NCBI RefSeq assembly: GCF_001941945.1
Contig: NZ_CP015583.1
Coordinates: 1-64,000 of the forward strand
Direction of reading: 5' to 3'
Source of the DNA: Roseomonas gilardii
Lineage (GTDB): Bacteria; Pseudomonadota; Alphaproteobacteria; Acetobacterales; Acetobacteraceae
Length of the DNA stretch: 64,000 bases
The translations under genes and the position numbers were made by a program. Position 1 is the first letter of the stretch, and every line of letters starts with the position of its first letter. Positions 44,381 to 53,519 of the stretch are shown piece by piece. Below the pieces are notes generated by a model. That model had not been told where the DNA came from and did not search any database. It saw nothing but the letters and a program-made list of their open reading frames with translations.

Positions 44381-45511
44381 CTACCGCCCGGCGCTCTCCA
44401 TTTCGGCCGAGCCGAGATAGCGGAACAGAGTCTGTTGCCACCATTCACCCCGCAGCGAGTCCAGCAGGGCTACGTCCAGGGACCGGCGCAGCGCATTGTC
44501 CTCGGGCAGGGCAACGGCATAGTTCTGCACGTCGAGATTGATACCGAGAAGCTGCAGGCTGGAGTAATCCTGCCGGATCATCCAACTCAGCAGGGGACGG
44601 TCATAAACGAAGGCATCGACCTGGTGCTTCTGCACTGCCGCCAGTCCTTCCCGGGGGCCGGAGAAGCCGCGCCAGCTCACCCGCTGCGCTGTCAGGAACT
44701 CCGCGGCGGAGGACCCCTCCACCACACCGACCCGCATGCCGCGCAAGTCGTTCACGTTGCGGACCAGGCCTTGCAGGCGCTGGGTGGTCAGAGCGGAGCT
44801 GATGCCGGCGATGAAGACCGCGATGGTCACCACCGAGGCGATCATCCAGACCGTGGCCAGGATGCGGCCCGGCGTGGTCACCGGCCCGTCCTGCGCAGCA
44901 CCGGCCTGGGTCATGGCCACGGCGGACCACCAGACCCCCGCCGTCAGGCCCCGCACGGCGCCACCGCCATAGGGTTTGTTGTGTCGCCGTTCGAAGAGCC
45001 AGACCAGGACGCCCACCACCAGTGCGATGCCGAGCAGCGCCAGCACGGCCTGCAGGAAGCTGAAGGACAGGAAGGTCCGCAGCACCGGCAGCCACGCCGT
45101 CACGCCCTCGGAGGGCACGGCCACCCCGAGGCCCGTGGCATAGAAGGGCTGGGTGAAGTCGATGACGCGCTTGCGGGCGGCGGTGACGGTGATCGCGGCC
45201 ACGCCGGCATCGACGCGCCCGGCCGCGACCGCGTCGACCAGGGCCTGGACGGTCGGCAGCTCCTCGAAGCGGTAGCGCAGCTTCATCCCCTCGGCGACAT
45301 GGCGCCAGAGGTCGATGCTGATGCCCTGCCACTGTCCCTCCGCGTCCTTCATCGCGAAGGGAGGCGCGTCCTTGGTGCCGATCACCAGTTCCCGGCCAGC
45401 GAAGCCCGGCGGGGGGGCCGCCGGTGCCGTGCCCGGCTGCGCCTGGGCGCTGCCTGGCGACGCCCAGGTCAGCGCCAGCAGCAGGAAAGCCAGTGGCCCG
45501 GGACGCCGCAT
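44381..45511 (-). CDS. GluR0-like prokaryotic ionotropic glutamate-receptor homologue
   Basis: 376 residues. Signal peptide ~1-24. Binding lobe S1 is ~40-135 (LVIGTKDAPPFAMKD; ITVTAARKRVIDFTQPFY carries the ligand-carboxylate Arg). Helix M1 is ~151-173, the pore loop ~190-214 (GVWWSAVAMTQAGAAQDG), and helix M2 ~216-242. Lobe S2 is ~247-365 (GMRVGVVEGSSAAEFL; VDAFVYDRPLLSWM with the amino-group Asp). This is the S1-M1-P-M2-S2 order of GluR0, unlike a plain periplasmic binding protein. The potassium filter TVGYGD expected in the pore loop is replaced by QAGAAQ. The start overlaps the mscL stop by one base. Confidence 0.82.
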   Translation of the reverse strand: MRRPGPLAFLLLALTWASPGSAQAQPGTAPAAPPPGFAGRELVIGTKDAPPFAMKDAEGQWQGISIDLWRHVAEGMKLRYRFEELPTVQALVDAVAAGRVDAGVAAITVTAARKRVIDFTQPFYATGLGVAVPSEGVTAWLPVLRTFLSFSFLQAVLALLGIALVVGVLVWLFERRHNKPYGGGAVRGLTAGVWWSAVAMTQAGAAQDGPVTTPGRILATVWMIASVVTIAVFIAGISSALTTQRLQGLVRNVNDLRGMRVGVVEGSSAAEFLTAQRVSWRGFSGPREGLAAVQKHQVDAFVYDRPLLSWMIRQDYSSLQLLGINLDVQNYAVALPEDNALRRSLDVALLDSLRGEWWQQTLFRYLGSAEMESAGR

Positions 45512-45993
45512 CAGAGGGTGCTGGGAGCGATCGGCTGAACCGTCGGCGGGGAATCCCGGCGCAGTTCGTCGCGGATCTCCGTCAGCAGCTTCTCGGTCGG
45601 CGTCGGCCCAGCCGGCGCCTTCTCCTCCAGCGCGGTGGTGAAGTGGAAGCGCGCCAGAAGCTTTAGCAGGAAGAAGATGGCCAGGGCCACGATGCCGAAC
45701 TTGATGATGGCGTTGATGAACCGGCCGACGGCGAGCACCGCGGCCCCGCCGTTGCGCGTGGCCTCCAGCGAGGGCTGCCTTTCGCCGGACAGAACGACGA
45801 AAACGTTCGAGAAATCGATCCCGCCGACCAGGAGGCCGATGATCGGGTTGATGATATCCTCGACCAGGCTACCGACGATTGTGGTGAAGGCGGCGCCGAT
45901 GACCACGCCGACCGCCAGGTCGACGACGTTGCCCCGCTGAATGAAGGTCTTGAATTCGCGCACCCAAGCTGGTTCGCCGACCTTGATCGCCAT
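45511..45993 (-). CDS. mscL: Large-conductance mechanosensitive channel MscL
   Basis: 160 residues. The amphipathic N-terminus FKTFIQRGNVVDLAVGVVIG, then GAAFTTIVGSLVEDIINPIIG (TM1), a periplasmic loop, NAIIKFGIVALAIFFLLKLL (TM2) and a C-terminal helix beginning PTPTEKLLTEIRDELRRD are all canonical. It opens under membrane tension during osmotic downshock. It is slightly longer than the usual ~136 residues because of the periplasmic loop and tail. AGGAAG lies upstream of the ATG. It is the first gene of a coupled pair with the GluR0-like channel (TGATG). Confidence 0.95.
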   Translation of the reverse strand: MAIKVGEPAWVREFKTFIQRGNVVDLAVGVVIGAAFTTIVGSLVEDIINPIIGLLVGGIDFSNVFVVLSGERQPSLEATRNGGAAVLAVGRFINAIIKFGIVALAIFFLLKLLARFHFTTALEEKAPAGPTPTEKLLTEIRDELRRDSPPTVQPIAPSTL

Positions 45994-46236
45994 GGAATCT
46001 CGCTTCCTGGAATTGTTGCGACCTTGAGCCTAGCCATGTTCCTGCGGGAAGAGGAACCCCACGTTGCCGTGCGCGCTGCTGGGGCCCGGGAAGATCCCCG
46101 GAGACTGTCGGCGCTTGGGCCAGCCGATGACGGCGGCGATAGCTGGCGGGCCCGAACATGCCGGCGAGATGGACCTCGGTCAGGCGCCTGATCTGCCCTT
46201 CGGGGCTGGCTTGCCCATGACGGAGCCCGTCCCGCC

Positions 46237-46467
46237 ATGATTCCGCTCAAGGGCGCGGCGAGTGACGTCCGGCCCGGAGCGCCGGTGGCCCGGCTGGCCG
46301 CCTGTTCCTGCACCTATATGGGATGGGTGGTGCTGCTCGGCTGGGCCGCCTTCGGCGATCCCATGGACCAACGGGCGCTGGCCGGCTGCGGGCTGTTGCC
46401 CTGGTCCCGGTGGCAAGGCAGACGGCCGGCCATAGCGTTTTGGTCGGCTCCGGCGGAGCCTCGCTGA
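46237..46467 (+). pseudogene. Possible remnant of a DMT/EamA-family transporter C-terminus
   Basis: A 76-codon frame in the 597-base gap between mscL and gcdH. Its central part, APVARLAACSCTYMGWVVLL then GWAAFGDPMDQRALAGCG, resembles the last two helices of EamA/RhaT-type exporters, where a YxxxxWAxLLGWLxFGD...LxGAA pattern is usual. It then runs into unrelated Trp/Arg-rich sequence. No upstream part of such a transporter is visible. This is recognition by eye and could be chance. The rest of the gap holds nothing I recognise. Confidence 0.3.
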
Positions 46468-46610
46468 CTTCGCCGCCGCCTATGATTTCGCCCGCAGGCT
46501 GAAGACCCTACGGGGCCTCACATCCTGCGAGGCGATCCGCAAAGCTCGGACGGACGAACCGTCCGGGCTCAATCCATGACCCGCTCCGCCAGATTTCGGA
46601 ACCCACTCCT

Positions 46611-47819
46611 TCAGAACGCGTTGAGGCCGGTCTGGGCGCGGCCCAGGATCAGGGCATGGACGTCGTGGGTGCCCTCGTAGGTGTTCACCGTCTCCAGGTT
46701 CATGGCGTGGCGGATGACGTGGTACTCGTCCACGATGCCGTTGCCGCCGTGCATGTCGCGGGCCATGCGGGCGATGTCGAGCGCCTTGCCGCAGTTGTTG
46801 CGCTTGACCAGGGAGATCATCTCCGGCGCCGCCTTGTGCTCGTCGAACAGCCGCCCCACGCGCAGCGAGGCCTGCAGCCCCAGCGTGATCTCCGTCTGCA
46901 TGTCGGCGAGCTTCTTCTGGATCAGCTGCGTCTGCGCCAGGGGGCGGCCGAACATGATGCGGTTCAGGGTGTAGTCGCGGGCGCGGTGCCAGCAGTCCTC
47001 GGCCGCCCCCAGCACGCCCCAGGAGATGCCGTAGCGGGCGCGGTTGAGGCAGGAGAAGGGGCCGGCGAAGCTCTTCACCCCCGGCAGCCGGTTCTCCTCG
47101 GGCACGAAGACCTCGTCCATCATGATCATGCCGGTGACCGAGGCGCGCAGGCTGAACTTGCCCTCGATCTTGGGCGCGGTGAGCCCCTTCATCCCCTTCT
47201 CCAGGATGAAGCCCCGCAAGGTGCCCTCGTCGTCCTTGGCCCAGACCACGAAGACGTCGGCGATGGGCGAGTTGCTGATCCAGGTCTTGGAGCCGGAAAC
47301 GAGGTAGCCGCCATCGGCCTTCCTCGCCCGCGTCCGCATGGAGTTGGGGTCGGAGCCGGCATCGGGCTCGGTCAGGCCGAAGCAGCCGACCCATTCGCCG
47401 CTGCGCAGCTTCGGCAGGTATTTCTCCTTCTGCGCCTCGGAGCCGAAGGCGTGGATCGGGTACATCACCAGCGAGGACTGCACCGAGAAGGCGGAGCGGT
47501 AGCCGGAATCGACCCGCTCCACCTCGCGCGAGATCAGCCCGTAGGAGACATAGCCGACGCCTGCGCAGCCATAGCCCTCCAGCGTCGCGCCCAGGAAGCC
47601 CTGCTCGCCGAACTCGTTCATGATCTCGCGGTCGAAATGCTCGCGCCGGTTGGCCTCCAGCACGCGGGGCATCAGCCGGTCCTGGCAGAAGGCGCGCGCC
47701 GCGTCGCGGATCATGCGCTCCTCCTCGTTCAGCTGCTCCTCCAGCAGCAACGCGTCATCCCAATGAAAGACGGGGCGGGGGGCCTTGGCCTTCGACTCGC
47801 TGCCGGGGATGGCGTTCAT
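46611..47819 (-). CDS. gcdH: Glutaryl-CoA dehydrogenase
   Basis: A 402-residue acyl-CoA dehydrogenase that oxidises and decarboxylates glutaryl-CoA to crotonyl-CoA, passing electrons to ETF. Diagnostic are [37 protein letters not shown] (contains the glutaryl-binding Arg), [36 protein letters not shown] and [20 protein letters not shown] with the catalytic Glu. AAGGAGG stands seven bases before the ATG. It lies at the end of the leftward pim-etf run, so it would take the glutaryl-CoA produced when pimeloyl-CoA is shortened. Confidence 0.94.
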   Translation of the reverse strand: MNAIPGSESKAKAPRPVFHWDDALLLEEQLNEEERMIRDAARAFCQDRLMPRVLEANRREHFDREIMNEFGEQGFLGATLEGYGCAGVGYVSYGLISREVERVDSGYRSAFSVQSSLVMYPIHAFGSEAQKEKYLPKLRSGEWVGCFGLTEPDAGSDPNSMRTRARKADGGYLVSGSKTWISNSPIADVFVVWAKDDEGTLRGFILEKGMKGLTAPKIEGKFSLRASVTGMIMMDEVFVPEENRLPGVKSFAGPFSCLNRARYGISWGVLGAAEDCWHRARDYTLNRIMFGRPLAQTQLIQKKLADMQTEITLGLQASLRVGRLFDEHKAAPEMISLVKRNNCGKALDIARMARDMHGGNGIVDEYHVIRHAMNLETVNTYEGTHDVHALILGRAQTGLNAF

Positions 47820-47871
47820 CTGGATCCTCCTTCTTCGGCTCGCTTCCGCGTGCGGCCGGGGTGAACATCAT

Positions 47872-48021
47872 TGCGATATGGGCGCCGGCCTCGGAGCCGT
47901 TCTCCACCACGCAGAGCGTCGCGTCGAATGTCGCCTGCTTCAGCCGGATCGCCGCCGCCAGCCGCGTAGGGCCGGCGCCCACGATCGGCGCGTTGAATTC
48001 CATCGCCTCGCGTCCGGGCAT
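47872..48021 (-). pseudogene. Truncated N-terminus of ETF-ubiquinone oxidoreductase
   Basis: About 50 codons clearly match the start of electron-transfer-flavoprotein dehydrogenase: MEFNAPIVGAGPTRLAAAIR, then LKQ, CVVENGSEAGAHI. After GAHI the family sequence stops abruptly and the frame runs on into the leader and start of gcdH. The FAD dinucleotide motif is damaged (GAGPTR where GAGPAG is expected). An internal deletion has removed some 500 codons. The remnant sits between etfA and gcdH, exactly where an electron acceptor gene would be useful, so loss here implies an intact copy elsewhere. Confidence 0.75.
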
Positions 48022-48048
48022 CGCCGGGCTCCTACGGGTTTTCCGGCT

Positions 48049-49008
48049 TCAGGGCGCGGCCGCCTTATCAAGCGCGCTGGTAAGTTCCGGGACGACGGAG
48101 AAGAGGTCGCCGACGAGGCCGTAGTCGGCGACCTGGAAGATCGGCGCCTCCTCGTCCTTGTTGACGGCCACGATCACCTTGCTGTCCTTCATCCCCGCCA
48201 GGTGCTGGATGGCCCCTGAGATGCCGAAGGCCATGTAGAGCTCCGGCGCCACGATCTTGCCGGTCTGGCCCACCTGGTGGTCGTTGGGCGCATAGCCCGC
48301 ATCCACCGCGGCCCGGCTCGCCCCCACCGCCGCCCCCAGCCGGTCGGCCAGCTTGTCCAGGATCGCGAAGTTCTCCGCCGACCCCATCGCCCGGCCGCCC
48401 GAGATCACCACCCGCGCCGCCGTCAGCTCCGGACGCTCGCTCTTGGCGATCTCGGCGCCCACGAAGGACGACACCCCCGGATCGGCCACCGCCGCCACGC
48501 TCTCCACCGACGCCGTGCCGCCTTCGGCCGCCACCGGGTCGAAGGAGGCCGCCCGCACCGTCACCACCTTCTTCGCATCCGCCGAGCGCACGGTTGCCAG
48601 CGCGTTGCCCGCATAGATCGGCCGCACGAAGGTTTCGGCATCCACCACGTCCGAGATGTCGGAGACCGGCTGCACGTCCAGCAGCGCGGCCGCGCGCGGC
48701 ATCACGTTCTTGCCCACCGCCGTGGCCGGGGCCAGCAGGTGCGTGTAGCCCGGCGCAAGCTCCACCAGCAGCGCCGAGAGCGGCTCGGCCAGCATGTGCC
48801 CGTCGCCCTCGGCATGCAGCACCTTCGCGATGCCCGCGATTGCCGTGGCGGACTGCGCCACCGCCGCCGCCCCCGAGACCAGCAGGTGCACCTCGCCGCC
48901 CGCCGCCTGGGCCAGCTTCCGGGCCGCCGCGATCGCCGAGCGGGTCGGCTGGTTGACGTGGCTGCCGTCATGGTCGGCCAGGACCAGGATGCTCACCGGG
49001 ATACTCAT
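48049..49008 (-). CDS. etfA: Electron transfer flavoprotein alpha subunit
   Basis: 319 residues. [20 protein letters not shown] starts the N-terminal domain. The FAD-binding C-terminal domain has [40 protein letters not shown] (family fingerprint), [20 protein letters not shown] and [23 protein letters not shown]. With EtfB it carries electrons from acyl-CoA dehydrogenases to ETF dehydrogenase. It begins 16 bases after the etfB stop, forming a two-gene unit directly downstream of pimD and upstream of gcdH. Confidence 0.95.
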   Translation of the reverse strand: MSIPVSILVLADHDGSHVNQPTRSAIAAARKLAQAAGGEVHLLVSGAAAVAQSATAIAGIAKVLHAEGDGHMLAEPLSALLVELAPGYTHLLAPATAVGKNVMPRAAALLDVQPVSDISDVVDAETFVRPIYAGNALATVRSADAKKVVTVRAASFDPVAAEGGTASVESVAAVADPGVSSFVGAEIAKSERPELTAARVVISGGRAMGSAENFAILDKLADRLGAAVGASRAAVDAGYAPNDHQVGQTGKIVAPELYMAFGISGAIQHLAGMKDSKVIVAVNKDEEAPIFQVADYGLVGDLFSVVPELTSALDKAAAP

Positions 49009-49024
49009 CTCAGATCACCCCCGC

Positions 49025-49774
49025 TCAAATGACTTTTGCTTCGTTGCGCAGCTTGTCCACCAGCTCGGCCACCGAGCCCACCTTCACCCCCGCCTGGCGC
49101 TTCGCCGGCTCCTCCACCTTCAGCACCGTCAGCCGCGGGCTCGCATCCACCCCCAGATCCGACGGCTTCACCGTCTCGATCGGCTTCTTGCGCGCCTTCA
49201 TGATGTTGGGCAGCGAGGCATAGCGCGGCTCGTTCAGCCGCAGGTCCGTGGTCACCACCGCCGGCAGCTTCAGCGACACCGTCTCCAGCCCGCCATCGAT
49301 CTCGCGCGTGACCCGGGCCACGCCGTCGGCCACCTCCACCTTGCTCGCGAAGGTCCCCTGCCCCCAGCCCAGCAGCGCCGCCAGCATCTGCCCCGTGGCG
49401 TTCATGTCGTCGTCGATCGCCTGCTTGCCCAGCACGATCAGCCCCGGCTGCTCGCGCTCGGCCAGCGCCTTGAGGATCCGCGCCACCGCCAGCGGCTCCA
49501 CCGCGCCCTCCTGCTCCACCAGGATGCCGCGGTCAGCCCCCATCGCCAGCGCCGTGCGGATCTGCTCCTGCGCCTGCGCCGGGCCCACCGAGACCGCCAC
49601 GATCTCGCTCGCGATGCCACGCTCCTTCAGCCGCACCGCTTCCTCGACCGCGATCTCGTCGAACGGGTTCATCGACATCTTGACGTTCGCCGTCTCGACG
49701 CCACTCCCGTCCGACTTCACGCGTACCTTCACGTTGTAGTCCACCACCCGCTTCACGGGCACCAGTAGCTTCAT
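49025..49774 (-). CDS. etfB: Electron transfer flavoprotein beta subunit
   Basis: 249 residues. [20 protein letters not shown] is the standard N-terminus, which decides the start at 49774 over an in-frame codon at 49822. A GGGG-type ribosome site lies upstream. [36 protein letters not shown] (signature, here [12 protein letters not shown]), [20 protein letters not shown] and a KAKPIET-like segment (ARKKPIET) follow. It binds AMP structurally and is the docking subunit for dehydrogenases. A 176-base gap separates it from pimD, so it may have its own promoter. Confidence 0.95.
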   Translation of the reverse strand: MKLLVPVKRVVDYNVKVRVKSDGSGVETANVKMSMNPFDEIAVEEAVRLKERGIASEIVAVSVGPAQAQEQIRTALAMGADRGILVEQEGAVEPLAVARILKALAEREQPGLIVLGKQAIDDDMNATGQMLAALLGWGQGTFASKVEVADGVARVTREIDGGLETVSLKLPAVVTTDLRLNEPRYASLPNIMKARKKPIETVKPSDLGVDASPRLTVLKVEEPAKRQAGVKVGSVAELVDKLRNEAKVI

Positions 49775-49950
49775 GGGGAACCCCCGTCTCTTGGAAAGCC
49801 ATGGAGGAATGAGTCCCCGCACCCTTGAAGCCGAAGCGCAAGAAACTCATGCCCCTCCGAAATTCCATGGTGACCGCGTTTGCGAAGACGCTGCATCATC
49901 TATCCAGCGCCGCGATCAACACGGTTCTCCATCCTTCAGCGGGCAGGGCG

Positions 49951-51105
49951 TCAGGCATCCTTGATCAGGCCACCTTCCATCGTGACCCGGCGCAGGTGAT
50001 AGGAGGTATCGCCGAACATCAGCTCGATCATGGAAAGCCGGCGGAAGTAGTGCGCACCGATATACTCCATGGTCATGCCGATGCCGCCATGCAGCTGCAC
50101 CGCCGTCTGCCCCACAAACCGCGCCGAACGGTTGATCTGGACCTTGGCGGCGGAAAGAGCCGTGCGGCGCTCATCGGGATCCTCGGATTCCGCCATCATG
50201 CTCGCATAGAGCGCCATGGACCGGGCCTGCTCGACGGCGACCAACATGTCCACCGCCTTGTGCTGCAGAGCCTGGAAGGAGCTAATGGGAACGCCAAACT
50301 GCTTGCGCGTCTTCAGATACTCTACGGTGATATCGGTCAGCGCGTCCATGAGCCCGACCGCTTCGGCGCAGAGCGCCGCAATGGCACCATCCACGACCCG
50401 CTCGATGACGGGCAGGGCACCACCGACGGTCCCGAGGACAGCATCCGCGGACACATGGAGGTCGGTGAGGGTGATATCCCCCGCACGTCCGCCATCCTGG
50501 GTGGGATAGCTCCTGATGGAGATGCCTTCGGCATCGGACGGGACGATGAACAGCGTGATCCCTTCCGGATCGCGCTGGCTGCCGGCGGTGCGCGCGCTCA
50601 GGACCAGGAACTTTGCCGCGTCCGCATTGAGGACCACCGTCTTGCTGCCATTCAGGCGATAGGCGCCATCCACGAGCTCCGCCGTGGTCGCGACGTCATG
50701 GAGATCATAGCGCGCCTGGATTTCCGAATGTGCGAAAGCCAGGCGCACCGAGCCATCGGCCACGCCGGGAACCAGGGCCGCACGCTGCGCCTTATTGCCC
50801 GCGAGGCGCACGGCTCCACCACCGAGAACAACCCCGGCCAGATACGGCTCCGGCGCGAGCGCGCGGCCGAGCGCTTCCACCACCACCAGCGTCTCGACGG
50901 CGCCTCCACCGAAGCCGCCATCCGCCTCGGAGAAGGGGAGGCCGAGGATGCCGAGTTCCGCGAGTTCCGCCCACCTGTCCTCGGAGAAGCCCAGGGGCTC
51001 GGCACGGACGGCCTGCAGCGCCTCCAGGGTGCCATAGTTCTTTGCCGACCAGCGCGAGATGGTGTCCTTGAGCATGTTCTGCTCTTCGGTCAGATCGAAA
51101 TCCAT
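49951..51105 (-). CDS. pimD: Acyl-CoA dehydrogenase small subunit (PimD-like)
   Basis: 384 residues. MDFDLTEEQNMLKDTISR, ELGILGLPFSEADGGFGGG, LVVVEALGRALAPEPYLAGV, YLKTRKQFGVPISSFQALQH and QLHGGIGMTMEYIGAHYFRR are typical of the small pimeloyl-CoA dehydrogenase subunit. The C-terminal catalytic-Glu position of MCAD-type enzymes reads FGDTSYH. With the preceding gene (12-base gap) it should form a two-subunit flavoenzyme making the 2,3-enoyl-CoA of a dicarboxylic acyl-CoA. It is the last gene of the pimFABCD run. An AGGAG site lies eight bases before the ATG. Confidence 0.85.
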   Translation of the reverse strand: MDFDLTEEQNMLKDTISRWSAKNYGTLEALQAVRAEPLGFSEDRWAELAELGILGLPFSEADGGFGGGAVETLVVVEALGRALAPEPYLAGVVLGGGAVRLAGNKAQRAALVPGVADGSVRLAFAHSEIQARYDLHDVATTAELVDGAYRLNGSKTVVLNADAAKFLVLSARTAGSQRDPEGITLFIVPSDAEGISIRSYPTQDGGRAGDITLTDLHVSADAVLGTVGGALPVIERVVDGAIAALCAEAVGLMDALTDITVEYLKTRKQFGVPISSFQALQHKAVDMLVAVEQARSMALYASMMAESEDPDERRTALSAAKVQINRSARFVGQTAVQLHGGIGMTMEYIGAHYFRRLSMIELMFGDTSYHLRRVTMEGGLIKDA

Positions 51106-51117
51106 ATCCCGCTCTCC

Positions 51118-52314
51118 TCAGAGGCCCAGGATCGCCTTGGCGATCACGTTGTGCTGGATCTCGTTGGATCCGCCGTAGATGGATACCTTGCGGTGATTGA
51201 AATAGACGGGCGCCGCCGTATCCGCCCAGGCAAAGAGCGATTCCATGTCGTTGTGGCCGGTGTCGGGCCGTTCGGCCGGCAATGCCTGAGGACCGGCAAG
51301 CTCCAGGAGCAGTTCGGTCGTGGCCTGTTGCAACTCCGATCCCTTGATCTTGAGGATCGAGGATGCGGGGTCGGGCTTCGTCGGATCGCGTGTGGCCTGG
51401 GCCGCCACCACGCGCATCTGCGTGATCTCCAGCGCCTTGAGCTCGATCTCCGTGGAGGCCAGCCGCGAACGGAAATCCATGTCGTCCCACATGCTGCCCC
51501 CGCCGGCCGGCGTGGCTTTGGCGAGGCGCTTGATGCGGGCTATCCGCTCCTTCGACATGCCGATGCGCGCAATGCCCGTCCGTTCATTGGCCAGGAGGAA
51601 CTTGGCATAGTCCCATCCCTTGTTCTCCTCGCCCACCAGGTTCTCGACGGGGACCTTGACATTGTCGAGGAAGACCTCGTTCACCTCATGCCGGCCATCG
51701 ATGGTGATGATGGGACGGACGGTGATGCCCGGCGTCTCCATGTCGATGAGGATGAAGGAGATCCCGGCCTGCTTCTTCACCGTCGTATCGGTCCGGACGA
51801 GGCAGAACATCCAGTTCGCGTACTGGCCCAGCGTGGTCCAGGTCTTCTGCCCGTTGACGATGTAATGGTCCCCCTCCCGAACCGCCCGCGTCTTCAGCGA
51901 AGCGAGATCGGAGCCCGCGCCGGGTTCGGAGAACCCCTGGCACCACCAGTCCTCCAGGCTCCTGATCCGGGGAAGGAAGCGTTCCTTCTGCTGATCGTTG
52001 CCGAAGGTCGCGATGACGGGTCCCACCATGAAACAGTTGAACTGCAGCGGCAGCGGAACGGCCGACTGCATCAGCTCTTCCATGAAGATATAGCGCTGGA
52101 CGGGCGTCCAGTCCTGGCCGCCATGCTCCAGCGGCCAGTGCGGCACGGCCCATCCCTTGTCGTTCAGGATGCGCTGGGAGGTCACATAGTCCTCCCGGCT
52201 CAGCTTGCGGCCTTCCGAAACCTTCGTCCGGATCTCCTCCGGGATCGCTGTGCGGAAGAAGTGGCGCACCTCCTGGCGGAAGGCGTTTTCCTCGGGCGTG
52301 AAGCGCAGTTCCAT
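51118..52314 (-). CDS. pimC: Acyl-CoA dehydrogenase large subunit (PimC-like)
   Basis: 398 residues. MELRFTPEENAFRQEVRHFF, GWAVPHWPLEHGGQDWTPVQ, DDWWCQGFSEPGAGSDLASL-like (DWWCQGFSEPGAGSDLAS), GQKTWTTLGQYANWMFCLVR, NLVGEENKGWDYAKFLLANE and a C-terminal YGGSNEIQHNVIAKAILGL identify the FadE-type large subunit. Its start lies one base past the thiolase stop, indicating coupling. Neighbour order (hydratase/dehydrogenase, ligase, thiolase, large, small) equals the pimFABCD order described for Rhodopseudomonas palustris. Confidence 0.87.
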   Translation of the reverse strand: MELRFTPEENAFRQEVRHFFRTAIPEEIRTKVSEGRKLSREDYVTSQRILNDKGWAVPHWPLEHGGQDWTPVQRYIFMEELMQSAVPLPLQFNCFMVGPVIATFGNDQQKERFLPRIRSLEDWWCQGFSEPGAGSDLASLKTRAVREGDHYIVNGQKTWTTLGQYANWMFCLVRTDTTVKKQAGISFILIDMETPGITVRPIITIDGRHEVNEVFLDNVKVPVENLVGEENKGWDYAKFLLANERTGIARIGMSKERIARIKRLAKATPAGGGSMWDDMDFRSRLASTEIELKALEITQMRVVAAQATRDPTKPDPASSILKIKGSELQQATTELLLELAGPQALPAERPDTGHNDMESLFAWADTAAPVYFNHRKVSIYGGSNEIQHNVIAKAILGL

Positions 52315-52315
52315 C

Positions 52316-53506
52316 TCAGTTCGACCCAGGGTTGATTTCGATCAGGCCCGCGGCACCCATGCCGCCGGCGACGCACATGGTGACGACGGCGAAGCGCACG
52401 CCCCTGCGGCGCCCCTCCAGCACGGCATGACCGACCAGGCGCGCGCCGCTCATCCCGAAGGGATGGCCCACGGATATGGCGCCACCGTTCACGTTCACGA
52501 TCTCCGGATCGATGCCCAACCTGTCCCGGCAATAGACGGACTGGGAGGCGAAGGCCTCGTTCAGCTCCCAGAGCCCGATGTCGGAGACCTTGAGGCCCTG
52601 CCGCTCCAGCAGCCGCGGCACGGCATGGACCGGGCCGACCCCCATTTCATCCGGCTCGCATCCCGCGCTCGCATAGCCACGGAAGATGCCGAGGACCTCG
52701 GCACCACGCCGCTTCGCTTCCGCGGAGGACATGAGAACGGTGGCCGAGGCTCCGTCGGAAAGCTGGCTGGCATTGCCGGCCGTCACGAACTGACCTTCCC
52801 CGCGCACGGGCTTCAGGTTCGACAGCGCCTCGATGGTGGTATCGGGCCGGTTCCCCTCGTCCTTGGCCAGGGTCACGGTCTCCAGCCGGCTCTCGCCCGT
52901 TGCCTTGTCGGTGACCGCCTTCCTGACGGTGATCGGCACCACCTCGGCGTCGAAGAGACCCTCGGCCTGGGCACGCGCGGTCCGCTGCTGGCTCGCGAGC
53001 GCGAAGAGATCCTGGGCCTCGCGGGAAACGCCATACCGATGGGCGACAGTGTCACCGGTCTCGATCATCGTGGCGTAGATCTCGGGCTTGTTGGCCATCA
53101 GCCAGTCGTTGCGGAACAGCTCGCGATTGACGGGCTGAACCAGCGAGATGGACTCGACGCCACCAGCGACGGCAACGGGGACACCATCGAGGGCGATGCG
53201 CCGCGCGGCAAAGGCAATCGCCTCAAGGCCGGACGCACAGAACCGGCTGACAGTGACACCGGCCGACTGGGCGGGGATGCCGGCGACAAAACCGGCATGA
53301 CGCGCGACATTCCCGCCCGTGGCGCCTTCGGGATAGCCGCAGCCGAGGACGATCTCTTCCACCTCCGCGGGATCGACATGGCCCCGCGCCATGGCGTGCC
53401 GGATGGCATGGGCGGCCATGTCCGCGCCCTTGGTCATATTGAATGCTCCGCGCTGCGCCTTCCCGATCGGGGTGCGGGCAGTGGAGACAATGACGGCGTC
53501 GATCAT
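52316..53506 (-). CDS. pimB: Acetyl-CoA acetyltransferase / thiolase (PimB-like)
   Basis: A 396-residue thiolase. [15 protein letters not shown] opens it, [15 protein letters not shown] carries the acyl-accepting Cys (~residue 90), [17 protein letters not shown] lies mid-protein, [19 protein letters not shown] carries the active-site His, and [16 protein letters not shown] carries the second Cys (~380). In the pim pathway it cleaves the 3-oxoacyl-CoA to acetyl-CoA plus a diacid-CoA two carbons shorter. It lies 13 bases after the ligase gene and one base before pimC. Confidence 0.92.
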   Translation of the reverse strand: MIDAVIVSTARTPIGKAQRGAFNMTKGADMAAHAIRHAMARGHVDPAEVEEIVLGCGYPEGATGGNVARHAGFVAGIPAQSAGVTVSRFCASGLEAIAFAARRIALDGVPVAVAGGVESISLVQPVNRELFRNDWLMANKPEIYATMIETGDTVAHRYGVSREAQDLFALASQQRTARAQAEGLFDAEVVPITVRKAVTDKATGESRLETVTLAKDEGNRPDTTIEALSNLKPVRGEGQFVTAGNASQLSDGASATVLMSSAEAKRRGAEVLGIFRGYASAGCEPDEMGVGPVHAVPRLLERQGLKVSDIGLWELNEAFASQSVYCRDRLGIDPEIVNVNGGAISVGHPFGMSGARLVGHAVLEGRRRGVRFAVVTMCVAGGMGAAGLIEINPGSN

Positions 53507-53519
53507 GACATCCCGCTCC

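Noticed and set aside
49825-52335. 836-codon plus-strand frame antisense to pimC and pimD
   Set aside because: It mirrors the two dehydrogenase genes and shows no recognisable family; a codon-bias shadow.
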